Program-made: the position numbers and the translations under genes
Assembly (NCBI RefSeq): GCF_007833355.1
Contig: NZ_CP020914.1
Span: forward strand, 2,900,047 to 2,964,046
Length of the DNA stretch: 64,000 nt
Origin: Denitratisoma sp. DHT3
GTDB taxonomy: Bacteria > Pseudomonadota > Gammaproteobacteria > Burkholderiales > Rhodocyclaceae
Direction: 5' to 3'
The notes under the pieces: model-generated
The model's database searches: none
Told to the model about the DNA's origin: nothing
The model's input: only the letters and a program-made list of their open reading frames with translations
In this document: piece by piece, positions 26,645-34,033 of the stretch
How the letters are laid out: every line of letters begins with the position of its first letter
Numbering within the stretch: the stretch's first letter is position 1

Positions 26645-27478
26645 TCAGGGATAGACGATGCCGCGGCTCTTGAAGAAACCGGGCGAACCGATCAGGGTAC
26701 CGGCCAACTCGTTGGCTTCAGGCCGGGTGGCGAGCCAGGCCACCACGTCGCCGGTGGTTTCCGGCGTGGTGGCCTGGCGGTTGAAGTCGGCCGCCGAACC
26801 GGGGCCGAACATGGCGACGGTGGCTTCGGTCACCGTGTAGCCTGGTTCCACATTGAAGGCCCGGATGCCGTCCTTGGCGTGCTCCACGTGGAGGAATTCG
26901 GCGATGCGGTGGAAGCCGGATTTCGGTGCGCCGTAGACGAAACCCCAGCCGCCCTTGCCCGGCGGGGCCGGCGGGGGCGAGACGGCGGCGTTGGAACTCA
27001 GGCTGATGTAGGTGCCGCCGCCCTGCTTGATCATCACCGGCAGCACCAGACGGGCCAGGTAGGCCTGGTTCACCAGATTGCCCAGCACGCTCTTTTCCAG
27101 TTGCTCGAAGGTGAAGTCGGCGAAGGGGAACATCAGTCCCGGCCCCTGGTAGAGGGCGTTGTTGAGCAGCAGGTCGATGCGGCCCCACTGGGCCAGGGTC
27201 TCTCCCACCACGGCATCCATGGTGCTGCGGTCGAGAACGTCCATCACCACCGGCAGGGCTTCGCGGCCCAGGGCGCGGATGGCGGCGGCGGTGGTCTCCA
27301 GGCTGCCGGGCACGGCCACCTGCTGGCCGTCGGCGGCATAAGGCATGGTGGCGGTGCCTTCGCCTTCCTTGACGGTACGGCCGGTGATGACCACGTCGAA
27401 GCCCTCCCGGGCCAGACTGATGGCGGCGGCCTTGCCGATGCCACGGGTGGCGCCGGTGACGATGGCAACTTTGCGCAT
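26645..27478 (-). CDS. Short-chain dehydrogenase/reductase
   Basis: A 277-residue SDR with TGATRGIG for the dinucleotide, NNALYQG in place of the usual NNAG, a catalytic Ser in SLSSNAAV and YGAPK as the Tyr-X3-Lys pair. Arg in the ITGRTVKEGEG loop suggests NADP(H). A Pro/Gly-rich insertion (SPPPAPPGKGGWG) lies just before the catalytic Tyr. It is in the same strand run as its neighbours, with gaps of 24-35 bases. Confidence 0.85.
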   Translation of the reverse strand: MRKVAIVTGATRGIGKAAAISLAREGFDVVITGRTVKEGEGTATMPYAADGQQVAVPGSLETTAAAIRALGREALPVVMDVLDRSTMDAVVGETLAQWGRIDLLLNNALYQGPGLMFPFADFTFEQLEKSVLGNLVNQAYLARLVLPVMIKQGGGTYISLSSNAAVSPPPAPPGKGGWGFVYGAPKSGFHRIAEFLHVEHAKDGIRAFNVEPGYTVTEATVAMFGPGSAADFNRQATTPETTGDVVAWLATRPEANELAGTLIGSPGFFKSRGIVYP

Positions 27479-27502
27479 TGTTTTTCCTTTACAGATTCGG
27501 GT

Positions 27503-28354
27503 TCAAAAAGCCATGCCGCCGCCGGTGATCACCGGCACGTTGGTCCAGCCACCCTGGGGCGTGCGGTACCAGCCGCCGGCCGCCAGGGCACCGCCGTCGA
27601 GATTGATGGTGGTGCCGGTGACCCAGCCCGAGAGCGGGCTGGCGAGGAACAGGGCGCAGCCCGCCGTATCCGCCGGAGCGCCGAAACGGCCCAGGGGAAT
27701 CCAGCGTGCGATGTGCTCCTGGTATTGGGGCGGGATCCAGACGGAAGGCTGGACCTGCTCCGACTCGGTGGTCTCCGGGGCGATCACGTTGACCCGGATG
27801 CCGCTCTGGCCCAGTTCCACCGCCAGGCTCTTGGTGAAGCCGACGATGCCGGCCTTGAAGGCGGAATAGACGATGTTGATGGGGATGCCGCGGAAGGCCT
27901 CGATGGATGAGATGCTGATGATGCTGCCGCCGGGGCCGGTCTTTTTCATCAGGGGCAGGGCCGTGCGGGTGACCTGGAAGATCTGCCGCAGGTTGATGGA
28001 GAACAGCGCGTCGAAATCATCGTCGGTGTAATCCTCCAGCGGCTTGACGATGCCGAGGAAGTCGCCGACGTTGTTCACCAGCACGTCCAGCCGGCCGTAA
28101 CGGGTTTCGACGGCGGCGAGCAGATCTTTCACTTGAGCACTGTCGCGCACATCGGTGACCGACACCAGGGCCTCGGGGCCGAGGGTTTCACGCACGGCCG
28201 CGGCGCGGGCCGGATCGATCTCCGCCACAACGACGGAAGCGCCGCACTGGCTGAAGCCTTCCGCGATGCCGCGGCCGATACCGCCACCGCCGCCGGTGAC
28301 GAGGACAACCTTGCCGCTGAAATCGAGGGCACTCCGCAGATTTGTTGTCGTCAT
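27503..28354 (-). CDS. Short-chain dehydrogenase/reductase
   Basis: A 283-residue SDR with TGGGGGIG, an acidic cofactor-selecting residue (VVAEIDPAR, favouring NAD), NNVG, Ser in SISSIEAFRG and YSAFK. The C-terminus is extended by about 30 residues (WYRTPQGGWTNVPVITGGGMAF) beyond the usual GTTINLDGG end. The start was set at the ATG at 28354. A full-length dispersed repeat (28367-28520) lies directly upstream. Confidence 0.86.
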   Translation of the reverse strand: MTTTNLRSALDFSGKVVLVTGGGGGIGRGIAEGFSQCGASVVVAEIDPARAAAVRETLGPEALVSVTDVRDSAQVKDLLAAVETRYGRLDVLVNNVGDFLGIVKPLEDYTDDDFDALFSINLRQIFQVTRTALPLMKKTGPGGSIISISSIEAFRGIPINIVYSAFKAGIVGFTKSLAVELGQSGIRVNVIAPETTESEQVQPSVWIPPQYQEHIARWIPLGRFGAPADTAGCALFLASPLSGWVTGTTINLDGGALAAGGWYRTPQGGWTNVPVITGGGMAF

Positions 28355-28366
28355 GATTTTATTAGA

Positions 28367-28520
28367 GTGAAAAATGAGCTTTTCCGCTGGGTCGCCCCAA
28401 GGAGAAGCGGCACGCGGCGCCAGCCGCATCCTCTCGGTGCTGCTACAGCGTTCCCCGTGATATCGAGCGCGGCGAGCCGTATCGAACCCCCCGGAGGGGG
28501 GCGAAGGGGGGCGAGCCTCA
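28367..28520 (-). repeat. Dispersed ~150-bp repeat, copy C
   Basis: Same structure and orientation as the copies at 21011 and 48689, with some divergence in the middle (GTGATATCGAGCGCGGCGAGCCG region). It lies between the oxidoreductase stop at 28553 and the SDR start at 28354. Confidence 0.86.
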
Positions 28521-28552
28521 TGATGCAGGGCGTTCTTTCTGCATCATGAAAG

Positions 28553-29443
28553 TCAGCCTTTCACCGCGTCGAGGGCCTGGTCGAGGAAGCTCTCCATGTC
28601 GTCGGGGCCGCGGCAGAAAATCAGGGGCAGGATTTCCACCATGGTGACGCCGGCCGCCCTCAGGGCCGGGATCTGGGCCAGGGTGGCGGCGAGGTCCGGC
28701 GTGCCGTCGGCGCGGAACACGCCGGGCAGCACCACCCGGGTCTGGAAACCGGCGAAATCGCGGCCCCGCGCATCGAAGGCGGCGCGGATGTCGGCGAGTC
28801 CCGTGGCCAGCGCTTTCGGCGCCTGCAGCATGGGAATCCAGCCGTCGGCCAGTTCCGCCATGCGCTGGCAGTTGCGCGGCGTGGGAGCGATGCCCAACCA
28901 GATCGGCAGGCGCGGCTGCACCGGCCGCGGCCACTGGTGAATGCGTTCCAGCTGCACCGTCTCGCCCTGGAAGCTTACCGGGGCTTCGGACCAGAGGGCG
29001 CGGCAAACCCGCACCTGCTCGTCCATGATGCGGTAGCGCTTTTCGAAGTCGATGCCGGCGGCCTCGTATTCCTCCCGCTGCCAGCCGGTGCCGATACCGA
29101 TCTCCACCCGGCCCCGGGACATCACGTCCAGGGTTGCCAGTTGCTTGGCCAACAGCACCGCTGGTCGCAGGGGCGAGATCAAGATGCCGGTGGACAGGCG
29201 GATGCGTTCTGTCGCCCCGGCGATGGCGGCGAGCACCGTGATGGGCTCGTACCAGGGGGTATCCAGCGGCGCAGGGAAAGCGCCATAGGGATAGCGATCC
29301 ACTTGTTCGCCCATCACCACATGGTCGGTGAGGCTCACCTGGTCGGCGCCCTTGCGGTCGGCGATGCGGATCACGTCCACGACGGAGGAGAAATCCCCGC
29401 TGAACCAGTTTTGCAGGCCGAAGAGGCCGATGGAAAGTTTCAT
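28553..29443 (-). CDS. LLM-class F420-dependent oxidoreductase (TIGR03619-like)
   Basis: A 296-residue luciferase-like TIM-barrel enzyme. Diagnostic stretches are VSLTDHVVMGEQVDRYPYG, RIRLSTGILISPLRP, GRVEIGIGTGWQREEYEAAGIDFEKRYRIMDEQ and LPIWLGIAPTPRN. It is the same subgroup as the enzyme at 21170 and the two probably diverged from one ancestor. The start was set at 29443 (MKLSIGLFG). It is followed by a dispersed repeat and preceded by an SDR gene 26 bases away. Confidence 0.85.
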   Translation of the reverse strand: MKLSIGLFGLQNWFSGDFSSVVDVIRIADRKGADQVSLTDHVVMGEQVDRYPYGAFPAPLDTPWYEPITVLAAIAGATERIRLSTGILISPLRPAVLLAKQLATLDVMSRGRVEIGIGTGWQREEYEAAGIDFEKRYRIMDEQVRVCRALWSEAPVSFQGETVQLERIHQWPRPVQPRLPIWLGIAPTPRNCQRMAELADGWIPMLQAPKALATGLADIRAAFDARGRDFAGFQTRVVLPGVFRADGTPDLAATLAQIPALRAAGVTMVEILPLIFCRGPDDMESFLDQALDAVKG

Positions 29444-29469
29444 GTTGTCTCCTCGAAAAATCAGCCGAC

Positions 29470-30225
29470 TCAGCCCAGGAAGGCCTGACCGCCATCCAGG
29501 GCGATGCTCTGGCCGTTCACGTAGCGGCAGTCGTCGGAACAGAGGGTGGCGACGAAGCGGCCGATGTCGCCCTCGCATTCACCGACGCGGCGCATCGGGA
29601 TGGTGGCGAAATAGGCGGCGGCCTCGGCCGGCCGGGCAGCGGTCCAGCCCTTGAGGCCTTCGGACTCGGCCAGGGGCAGGATCACGTTGGTGCGGATGCC
29701 GTCGGCGCCCCATTCGCAGGCGGCGGCGCGGGTCAGCTGGCGGATCGCCTCCTTGGTGGCGCCGTAGCAGCCGTAGCCGGTGGAGTCCCAGCGGCGGCCG
29801 GCGGCGCTGGCCAGGTTGATGATGTTGCCGTCGCCCTTCAGATGGGGGTAGCACAGTTTCATCAGGCGGAAGGTGGCCTGGGGACCCGAGGCCCAGCCGT
29901 CGTCGAAAATCTGGTCGCTCATCTGGTTGAGGGTGCCCAGGGGTACCTGGTGGGCGTTGTTGACCAGGATGTTGAGTCCGCCGAAATGGCCGACCACCTT
30001 ATCCACGCATTGCCGCAGGGAATCCGGGTCCTTCACGTCGCACTGGACCGTCAGGACGTCGCCGCCCCGGGCCTCGATTTCGCGGCGGGCGTCCTCCAGG
30101 GTCTCCAAAGTGCGGCCGGCGATGGCCACCCTGGCGCCCTCGGCCGCCAGGGCCAGCGCGATACCCTTGCCCACGCCCTTGCCACCGCCGGTGATCAGCG
30201 CCACCTTGCCTGCGAGTCGTTTCAT
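29470..30225 (-). CDS. Short-chain dehydrogenase/reductase
   Basis: A 251-residue SDR of classical length with TGGGKGVG, AGRTLE (NADP-type Arg), NNAH instead of NNAG, Ser in NLASAAGRRW and YGATK. The C-terminal YVNGQSIALDGG is typical. It belongs to the same minus-strand run as the F420-type oxidoreductase to its left. The substrate is unknown. Confidence 0.87.
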   Translation of the reverse strand: MKRLAGKVALITGGGKGVGKGIALALAAEGARVAIAGRTLETLEDARREIEARGGDVLTVQCDVKDPDSLRQCVDKVVGHFGGLNILVNNAHQVPLGTLNQMSDQIFDDGWASGPQATFRLMKLCYPHLKGDGNIINLASAAGRRWDSTGYGCYGATKEAIRQLTRAAACEWGADGIRTNVILPLAESEGLKGWTAARPAEAAAYFATIPMRRVGECEGDIGRFVATLCSDDCRYVNGQSIALDGGQAFLG

Positions 30226-30318
30226 TCTGTGCTCCTGTCGAAAAAAGCCGGCGCGGCCGGCGGGTGGACACTGGCGGGGGTCTCCTCCTCCGCGTGTCGT
30301 TGTGGTATCCGGTGCGGA

Positions 30319-30744
30319 TCAGTCCAGCGGCAGGGTTTCGATCAGGCCCACGTCCAGATGCCGCCTGACGAAGCGCCAGGCGCCGTCGGCGCGGACCAGC
30401 TCGTCCTCGTAGCGGATGTGCCAGTCGATCTTGACGCGCCGGCCCTGCTCGCGCTTCACGTGGGTGGCGACGCAGTAGCAGTAGCCTTGCGCCTGGGCGT
30501 CCCGCACCGTGTATTCGTGGTTGTGCACCTTGTGCATGGTCCATTCGAACATGGACGCCAGGGTATCGATGTTCTGCTGGGCGTCCCGCACTTCGAAGCC
30601 GGGGCCGGTGATGTGCACCCGGCCGGGCCGGAAGCAGCCGGCGAAGGCGGCCACGTCGCGGGTGTCGGCGGCGCGAGCGTAGCGGAACAGCAGATCCTGG
30701 ATCGCGAGGCGGTCCTCAAGGTCAAGGCTCGGGTTCGGCATCAT
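30319..30744 (-). CDS. NTF2-fold (SnoaL-like) protein
   Basis: A 141-residue protein of the SnoaL-like domain family (LEDRLAIQDLLFRYARAADTRDVAAFAGCFRPGRVHITGP, with C-terminal YEDELVRADGAWRFVRRHLDVG). Relatives include dehydratases, hydroxylase partners and dioxygenase small subunits; no specific role can be assigned. It is the first gene of the minus-strand catabolic block and is divergent from the LysR gene, which could control it. Confidence 0.75.
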   Translation of the reverse strand: MMPNPSLDLEDRLAIQDLLFRYARAADTRDVAAFAGCFRPGRVHITGPGFEVRDAQQNIDTLASMFEWTMHKVHNHEYTVRDAQAQGYCYCVATHVKREQGRRVKIDWHIRYEDELVRADGAWRFVRRHLDVGLIETLPLD

Positions 30745-30863
30745 TCCCCCTGGTTGGCTCGATTGGGCGCCAGTGTATGGACTGGCCTACAATCAATCAA
30801 ATGAAGAATTGGAATGCTCCTGTATAAGTATCATTGATGATCTAGTGAACCCGGGAGGCGGGC
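30745..30863. promoter_or_regulatory. Divergent promoter region between the NTF2-fold and LysR genes
   Basis: A 119-base divergent spacer, AT-richer than its surroundings. AATCAAT at 30791-30797 and ATTGAT at 30833-30838 form an inverted pair about 35 bases apart, the kind of layout LysR proteins use. No single operator can be defined by eye. Confidence 0.35.
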
Positions 30864-31790
30864 ATGAAGACAATCAACACGGCGAGAATAGATCTGAACC
30901 TGCTGGTGGTGTTCGAGGCCATCTATACCGAGGGCAGCGTGACGCGGGCCAGCGCGCGTCTGAACCTGACCCAGCCGGCGATCAGCCACGCCCTGGGCCG
31001 GCTGCGGACGCTGTTCGGCGACCCGCTGTTCACGCGGCAGGGCCATGCCATGGTGCCGACGCCGATGGCGCGCAGCATCGTCGAGCCCATCGCCAGCTCG
31101 CTGCGGACCCTCGACGGTACCTTGAGCCGGGCCTTCAGCTTCGATCCGGGCAAGGCCCAGCGCATCCTGACCGTCGGCCTGCCCGGCGGCGAGGAATCCT
31201 CCTTCCTGCCGCCTTTGATGCGGCGGGTGCTGGAGGCTTCCTGCATCGACCTGGTGACCGTTTCCTACGACCGGGCCCAGCTGGAGTCGCGGCTCGCATC
31301 GGGCAAGATGGACCTGGCGCTGGACATCCTGCTGCCCCACTCGACCCAGGTCCTGCATCAGCCCCTGGTCGTCGAGCAGCGGGTGGTGCTGGCCCGCAAG
31401 GACCATCCGACGGTGGGGCCCGGGCTGGATCTGGAAACCTATCTTGCGCAGCAACACATCCACGTGACGTCGATACGGCAGGGCGACAGCCTGCTGGATA
31501 CCGAACTGAGCCGCCTGGGTATGCAGCGCCGCATCCGCCTGCGCTGCCAGGACTATCTGGCCGCCTGTCGCATCGTCGCCGAAACCGACCTGATCCTGAC
31601 CATGCCGGCTGAACTGGCGCCGGAATGCCTTGCCGCACCTTATGACAACCAGGTGCTGCCGCCGCCGGTGGGGCTACCCCTGCCGGGCATGGAACTCTAC
31701 CTCTACTGGCACGGTTCGGCCGACGGCGATCCGGCCAATCGCTGGCTGCGCGAGCAGCTGGCGCAGGTGCTCGCGCCGATGCCCAGGTGA
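30864..31790 (+). CDS. LysR-family transcription regulator
   Basis: A 308-residue LTTR with an N-terminal helix-turn-helix (DLNLLVVFEAIYTEGSVTRASARLNLTQPAISHALGRLRTLFGDPLFTR) and a C-terminal periplasmic-binding-like effector domain (ILTVGLPGGEESSFLPPLMRRV onward). GGAGG lies upstream of the ATG. LTTRs of this kind often respond to aromatic or acyl intermediates and regulate the divergent operon, here the catabolic block that starts at 30744. The effector is unknown. Confidence 0.9.
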   Translation: MKTINTARIDLNLLVVFEAIYTEGSVTRASARLNLTQPAISHALGRLRTLFGDPLFTRQGHAMVPTPMARSIVEPIASSLRTLDGTLSRAFSFDPGKAQRILTVGLPGGEESSFLPPLMRRVLEASCIDLVTVSYDRAQLESRLASGKMDLALDILLPHSTQVLHQPLVVEQRVVLARKDHPTVGPGLDLETYLAQQHIHVTSIRQGDSLLDTELSRLGMQRRIRLRCQDYLAACRIVAETDLILTMPAELAPECLAAPYDNQVLPPPVGLPLPGMELYLYWHGSADGDPANRWLREQLAQVLAPMPR

Positions 31791-31849
31791 GGGCGGTCAG
31801 GGTGCGCCAGCGCCATGCTCTCCGGCCTATCGGGTGATGTTCCGATCGA

Positions 31850-31891
31850 TTGACGCAGATCAACCACATCCTGGCGAGGCGCCGGTATATT
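31850..31891 (+). promoter_or_regulatory. FNR/Dnr-type site and promoter of nosZ
   Basis: TTGACGCAGATCAA at 31850-31863 matches the FNR-family box TTGAT-N4-ATCAA at all but one position. A -10 hexamer TATATT at 31886-31891 puts the box centre near -41.5, the class II activator position. This predicts induction of nosZ under low oxygen or nitric oxide by an FNR, Dnr or NnrR-type regulator. Confidence 0.8.
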
Positions 31892-31981
31892 GCACTGCGA
31901 CATATTGCCGCAGATATGGTGTAATCTCACGCGGCATCGATCCAGCCAAGAATTTTCCAAATCGCATAGAGGAGGTAGGTT

Positions 31982-33910
31982 ATGAGCAAAGAAAACGACA
32001 AGATGGACGTTGCCCTGCAGGGGCGCCGCAAGTTTCTCAATACGGCGGCAATTGGCGGTCTGGCCGGCGTGGGTCTCTCGGTCGGCCTGGCCGGTTGCAA
32101 CAAGGGTGAGAAAGGCGCCGCGTCGTCTGCCGGCGCTTCCGCCGCTGGCGAGCACGCGGGTGCCGCGCCCCATATCGCGCCGGGCCAGTTGGACGACTAC
32201 TATGGCCTGTGGTCGGGCGGCCATTCCGGCGAGATGCGGGTGCTGGGCCTGCCTTCCGGCCGCGAGATTCGCCGCATTCCCGTCTTCAACCATGACGCGC
32301 TGACCGGCTGGGGCATCACCAACGAGTCCAAGAAGGTGCTCGGTGCCGATGCCAGCGGCAAGGTGCCCTACATCACGGGCGACACCCACCACGTCCATGG
32401 CTCCTATGCCGACGGCACCTACGACGGCAAGTACGCCTGGATCAACGACAAGCTTCACAGCCGTTTGGCCCGCATCCGCCTCGACACCTTCGAGTGCGAC
32501 AAGATCACCGAGATTCCGAACGTCCAGGGTTTCCACGGGATTTTCCCGGACAAGCGCGATCCGGTGGATCCCAAGATCAACCACACCACGCGCGTGTTCT
32601 GCGGTTCCGAATTCTCCATTCCGCTGCCCAACGACGGCAAGGATGCCGCCGACCCCAGCAAATACCATTCGCTGTTCACCTGTGTGGATGCCGAGACCAT
32701 GGAAGTGCGCTGGCAGGTGCTGATCGACGGCAACTGCGACCTGGTGGCGAGTTCCTTCGACGGCAAGCTGGCCGCCACCAACCAGTACAACACCGAGATG
32801 GGGGTGATGTACGAGGAAATGATGTCGGCGGAAAAGGATGCCTGCCTGTTCTTCAACATCGAGCGCATCGAGGCGGCGGTGAAGGCCGGCAAGACCAAGA
32901 CCTACGGCAGCTCCAAGGTGCCGGTGGTGGATGGCACCAAGGCCGCCAACCCCGACCCCAAGACGTCCCTGGTCGCCTATGTGCCGGTGCCGAAGAACCC
33001 CCACGGCGTGAACGCCAGCCCCGACGGCAAGTACTTCATCTGCTCGGGCAAGCTGTCGCCCACCGCCACGGTGATCGATCTCTCCCTGGTGCACAAGTTC
33101 TTCGCCGGCGAGCTGAAGGACCCCTTCGAGGCCGTGGTGGCCGAACCCGAAATCGGATTGGGACCCCTCCACACCGCGTTCGACGGCCGCGGCAATGCCT
33201 TCACCACCCTGTTCCTCGACAGCCAGATCGTGAAGTGGAATGTCGATGCCGCGATCAAGGCCTTCAAGGACAAGAACGTCCAGTACGTGGTGGACCGCCT
33301 CGATGTCCAATACCAGCCGGGCCACCTGAATGCCTCCATGTCGGAGACCCGGGAAGCCGACGGCAAGTGGCTGGGCGTCGGTTGCAAGTTCTCCAAGGAC
33401 CGCTTCTTGCCGGTTGGGCCGCTGCACCCCGAGAACGAGCAGTTGATCGACATCAGCGGCGAGAAGATGAAGCTGGTGGCCGACCATCCGGTATGGCCCG
33501 AGCCTCATGATTTCGTCATCGTCCGTCGCGACAAGATCAAGACCCGCCAGGTCTACGATCTGGACGAGTTCCCCCTGGCGGTGAAGGACGCCGCGCAGTC
33601 CGGCGTCGAGCGCAACGGCAACAAGGTTACGGTCCGTATGGCTTCCCAGGCCCCGGCTTTCAGTTTGCGGGATTTCAAGGTGAAGAAGGGCGACGAGGTC
33701 ACCCTCATCCTGACCAACCTGGACAAGGTGGAAGATCTGACCCACGGTTGCGGCATTCCGAAGTACGACATCAACTTCATCGTCAATCCGCAGGAAACCA
33801 AGTCGGTCACGTTCAAGGCCAGCAAGGCCGGGGTGTTCTGGATTTACTGCACCCATTTCTGCCATGCGTTGCACCTGGAGATGCGTACCCGGATGATCGT
33901 CGAGGGGTAG
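31982..33910 (+). CDS. nosZ: Nitrous oxide reductase, clade I
   Basis: Periplasmic copper enzyme that reduces N2O to N2, the last step of denitrification. The 642-residue precursor has a Tat signal (GRRKFLNTAAIGG) typical of clade I. CuZ ligand motifs are DTHHVHG, NPHGVN, GPLHTAF, PGHLNA and PEPHDF. The C-terminal cupredoxin domain carries the CuA site: His588, then Cys623, Cys627, His631 and Met634 in CTHFCHALHLEM. An AGGAGG ribosome site precedes the ATG. It is followed by a strong terminator. Confidence 0.98.
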   Translation: MSKENDKMDVALQGRRKFLNTAAIGGLAGVGLSVGLAGCNKGEKGAASSAGASAAGEHAGAAPHIAPGQLDDYYGLWSGGHSGEMRVLGLPSGREIRRIPVFNHDALTGWGITNESKKVLGADASGKVPYITGDTHHVHGSYADGTYDGKYAWINDKLHSRLARIRLDTFECDKITEIPNVQGFHGIFPDKRDPVDPKINHTTRVFCGSEFSIPLPNDGKDAADPSKYHSLFTCVDAETMEVRWQVLIDGNCDLVASSFDGKLAATNQYNTEMGVMYEEMMSAEKDACLFFNIERIEAAVKAGKTKTYGSSKVPVVDGTKAANPDPKTSLVAYVPVPKNPHGVNASPDGKYFICSGKLSPTATVIDLSLVHKFFAGELKDPFEAVVAEPEIGLGPLHTAFDGRGNAFTTLFLDSQIVKWNVDAAIKAFKDKNVQYVVDRLDVQYQPGHLNASMSETREADGKWLGVGCKFSKDRFLPVGPLHPENEQLIDISGEKMKLVADHPVWPEPHDFVIVRRDKIKTRQVYDLDEFPLAVKDAAQSGVERNGNKVTVRMASQAPAFSLRDFKVKKGDEVTLILTNLDKVEDLTHGCGIPKYDINFIVNPQETKSVTFKASKAGVFWIYCTHFCHALHLEMRTRMIVEG

Positions 33911-33950
33911 AATCGAGGCACCGTTTCACAGCTATAGAAGAGAGAGTTGT

Positions 33951-33981
33951 GGGGGGCGGAAATCGCCCCCCGTTTTTTTTT
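33951..33981 (+). terminator. Rho-independent terminator after nosZ
   Basis: GGGGGGCG (33951-33958) pairs perfectly with CGCCCCCC (33964-33971) around a GAAAT loop and is followed by nine T (33973-33981). It starts 41 bases after the nosZ stop and lies before nosR, so nosRDFYL expression needs readthrough or another promoter. Confidence 0.93.
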
Positions 33982-34033
33982 GAACTGGGCCGTCCGTCGG
34001 AAGCCCATGTTCCGTTGTTGGTAGAGAAGCATC

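Noticed and set aside
28130..28550. Short plus-strand frame ending inside repeat copy C
   Set aside because: It is antisense to the SDR gene and then repeat sequence; no start signal or family.
30833..30848. FNR box in the LysR divergent spacer (TTGATGATCTAG)
   Set aside because: Only the left half-site fits; the right half lacks ATCAA.
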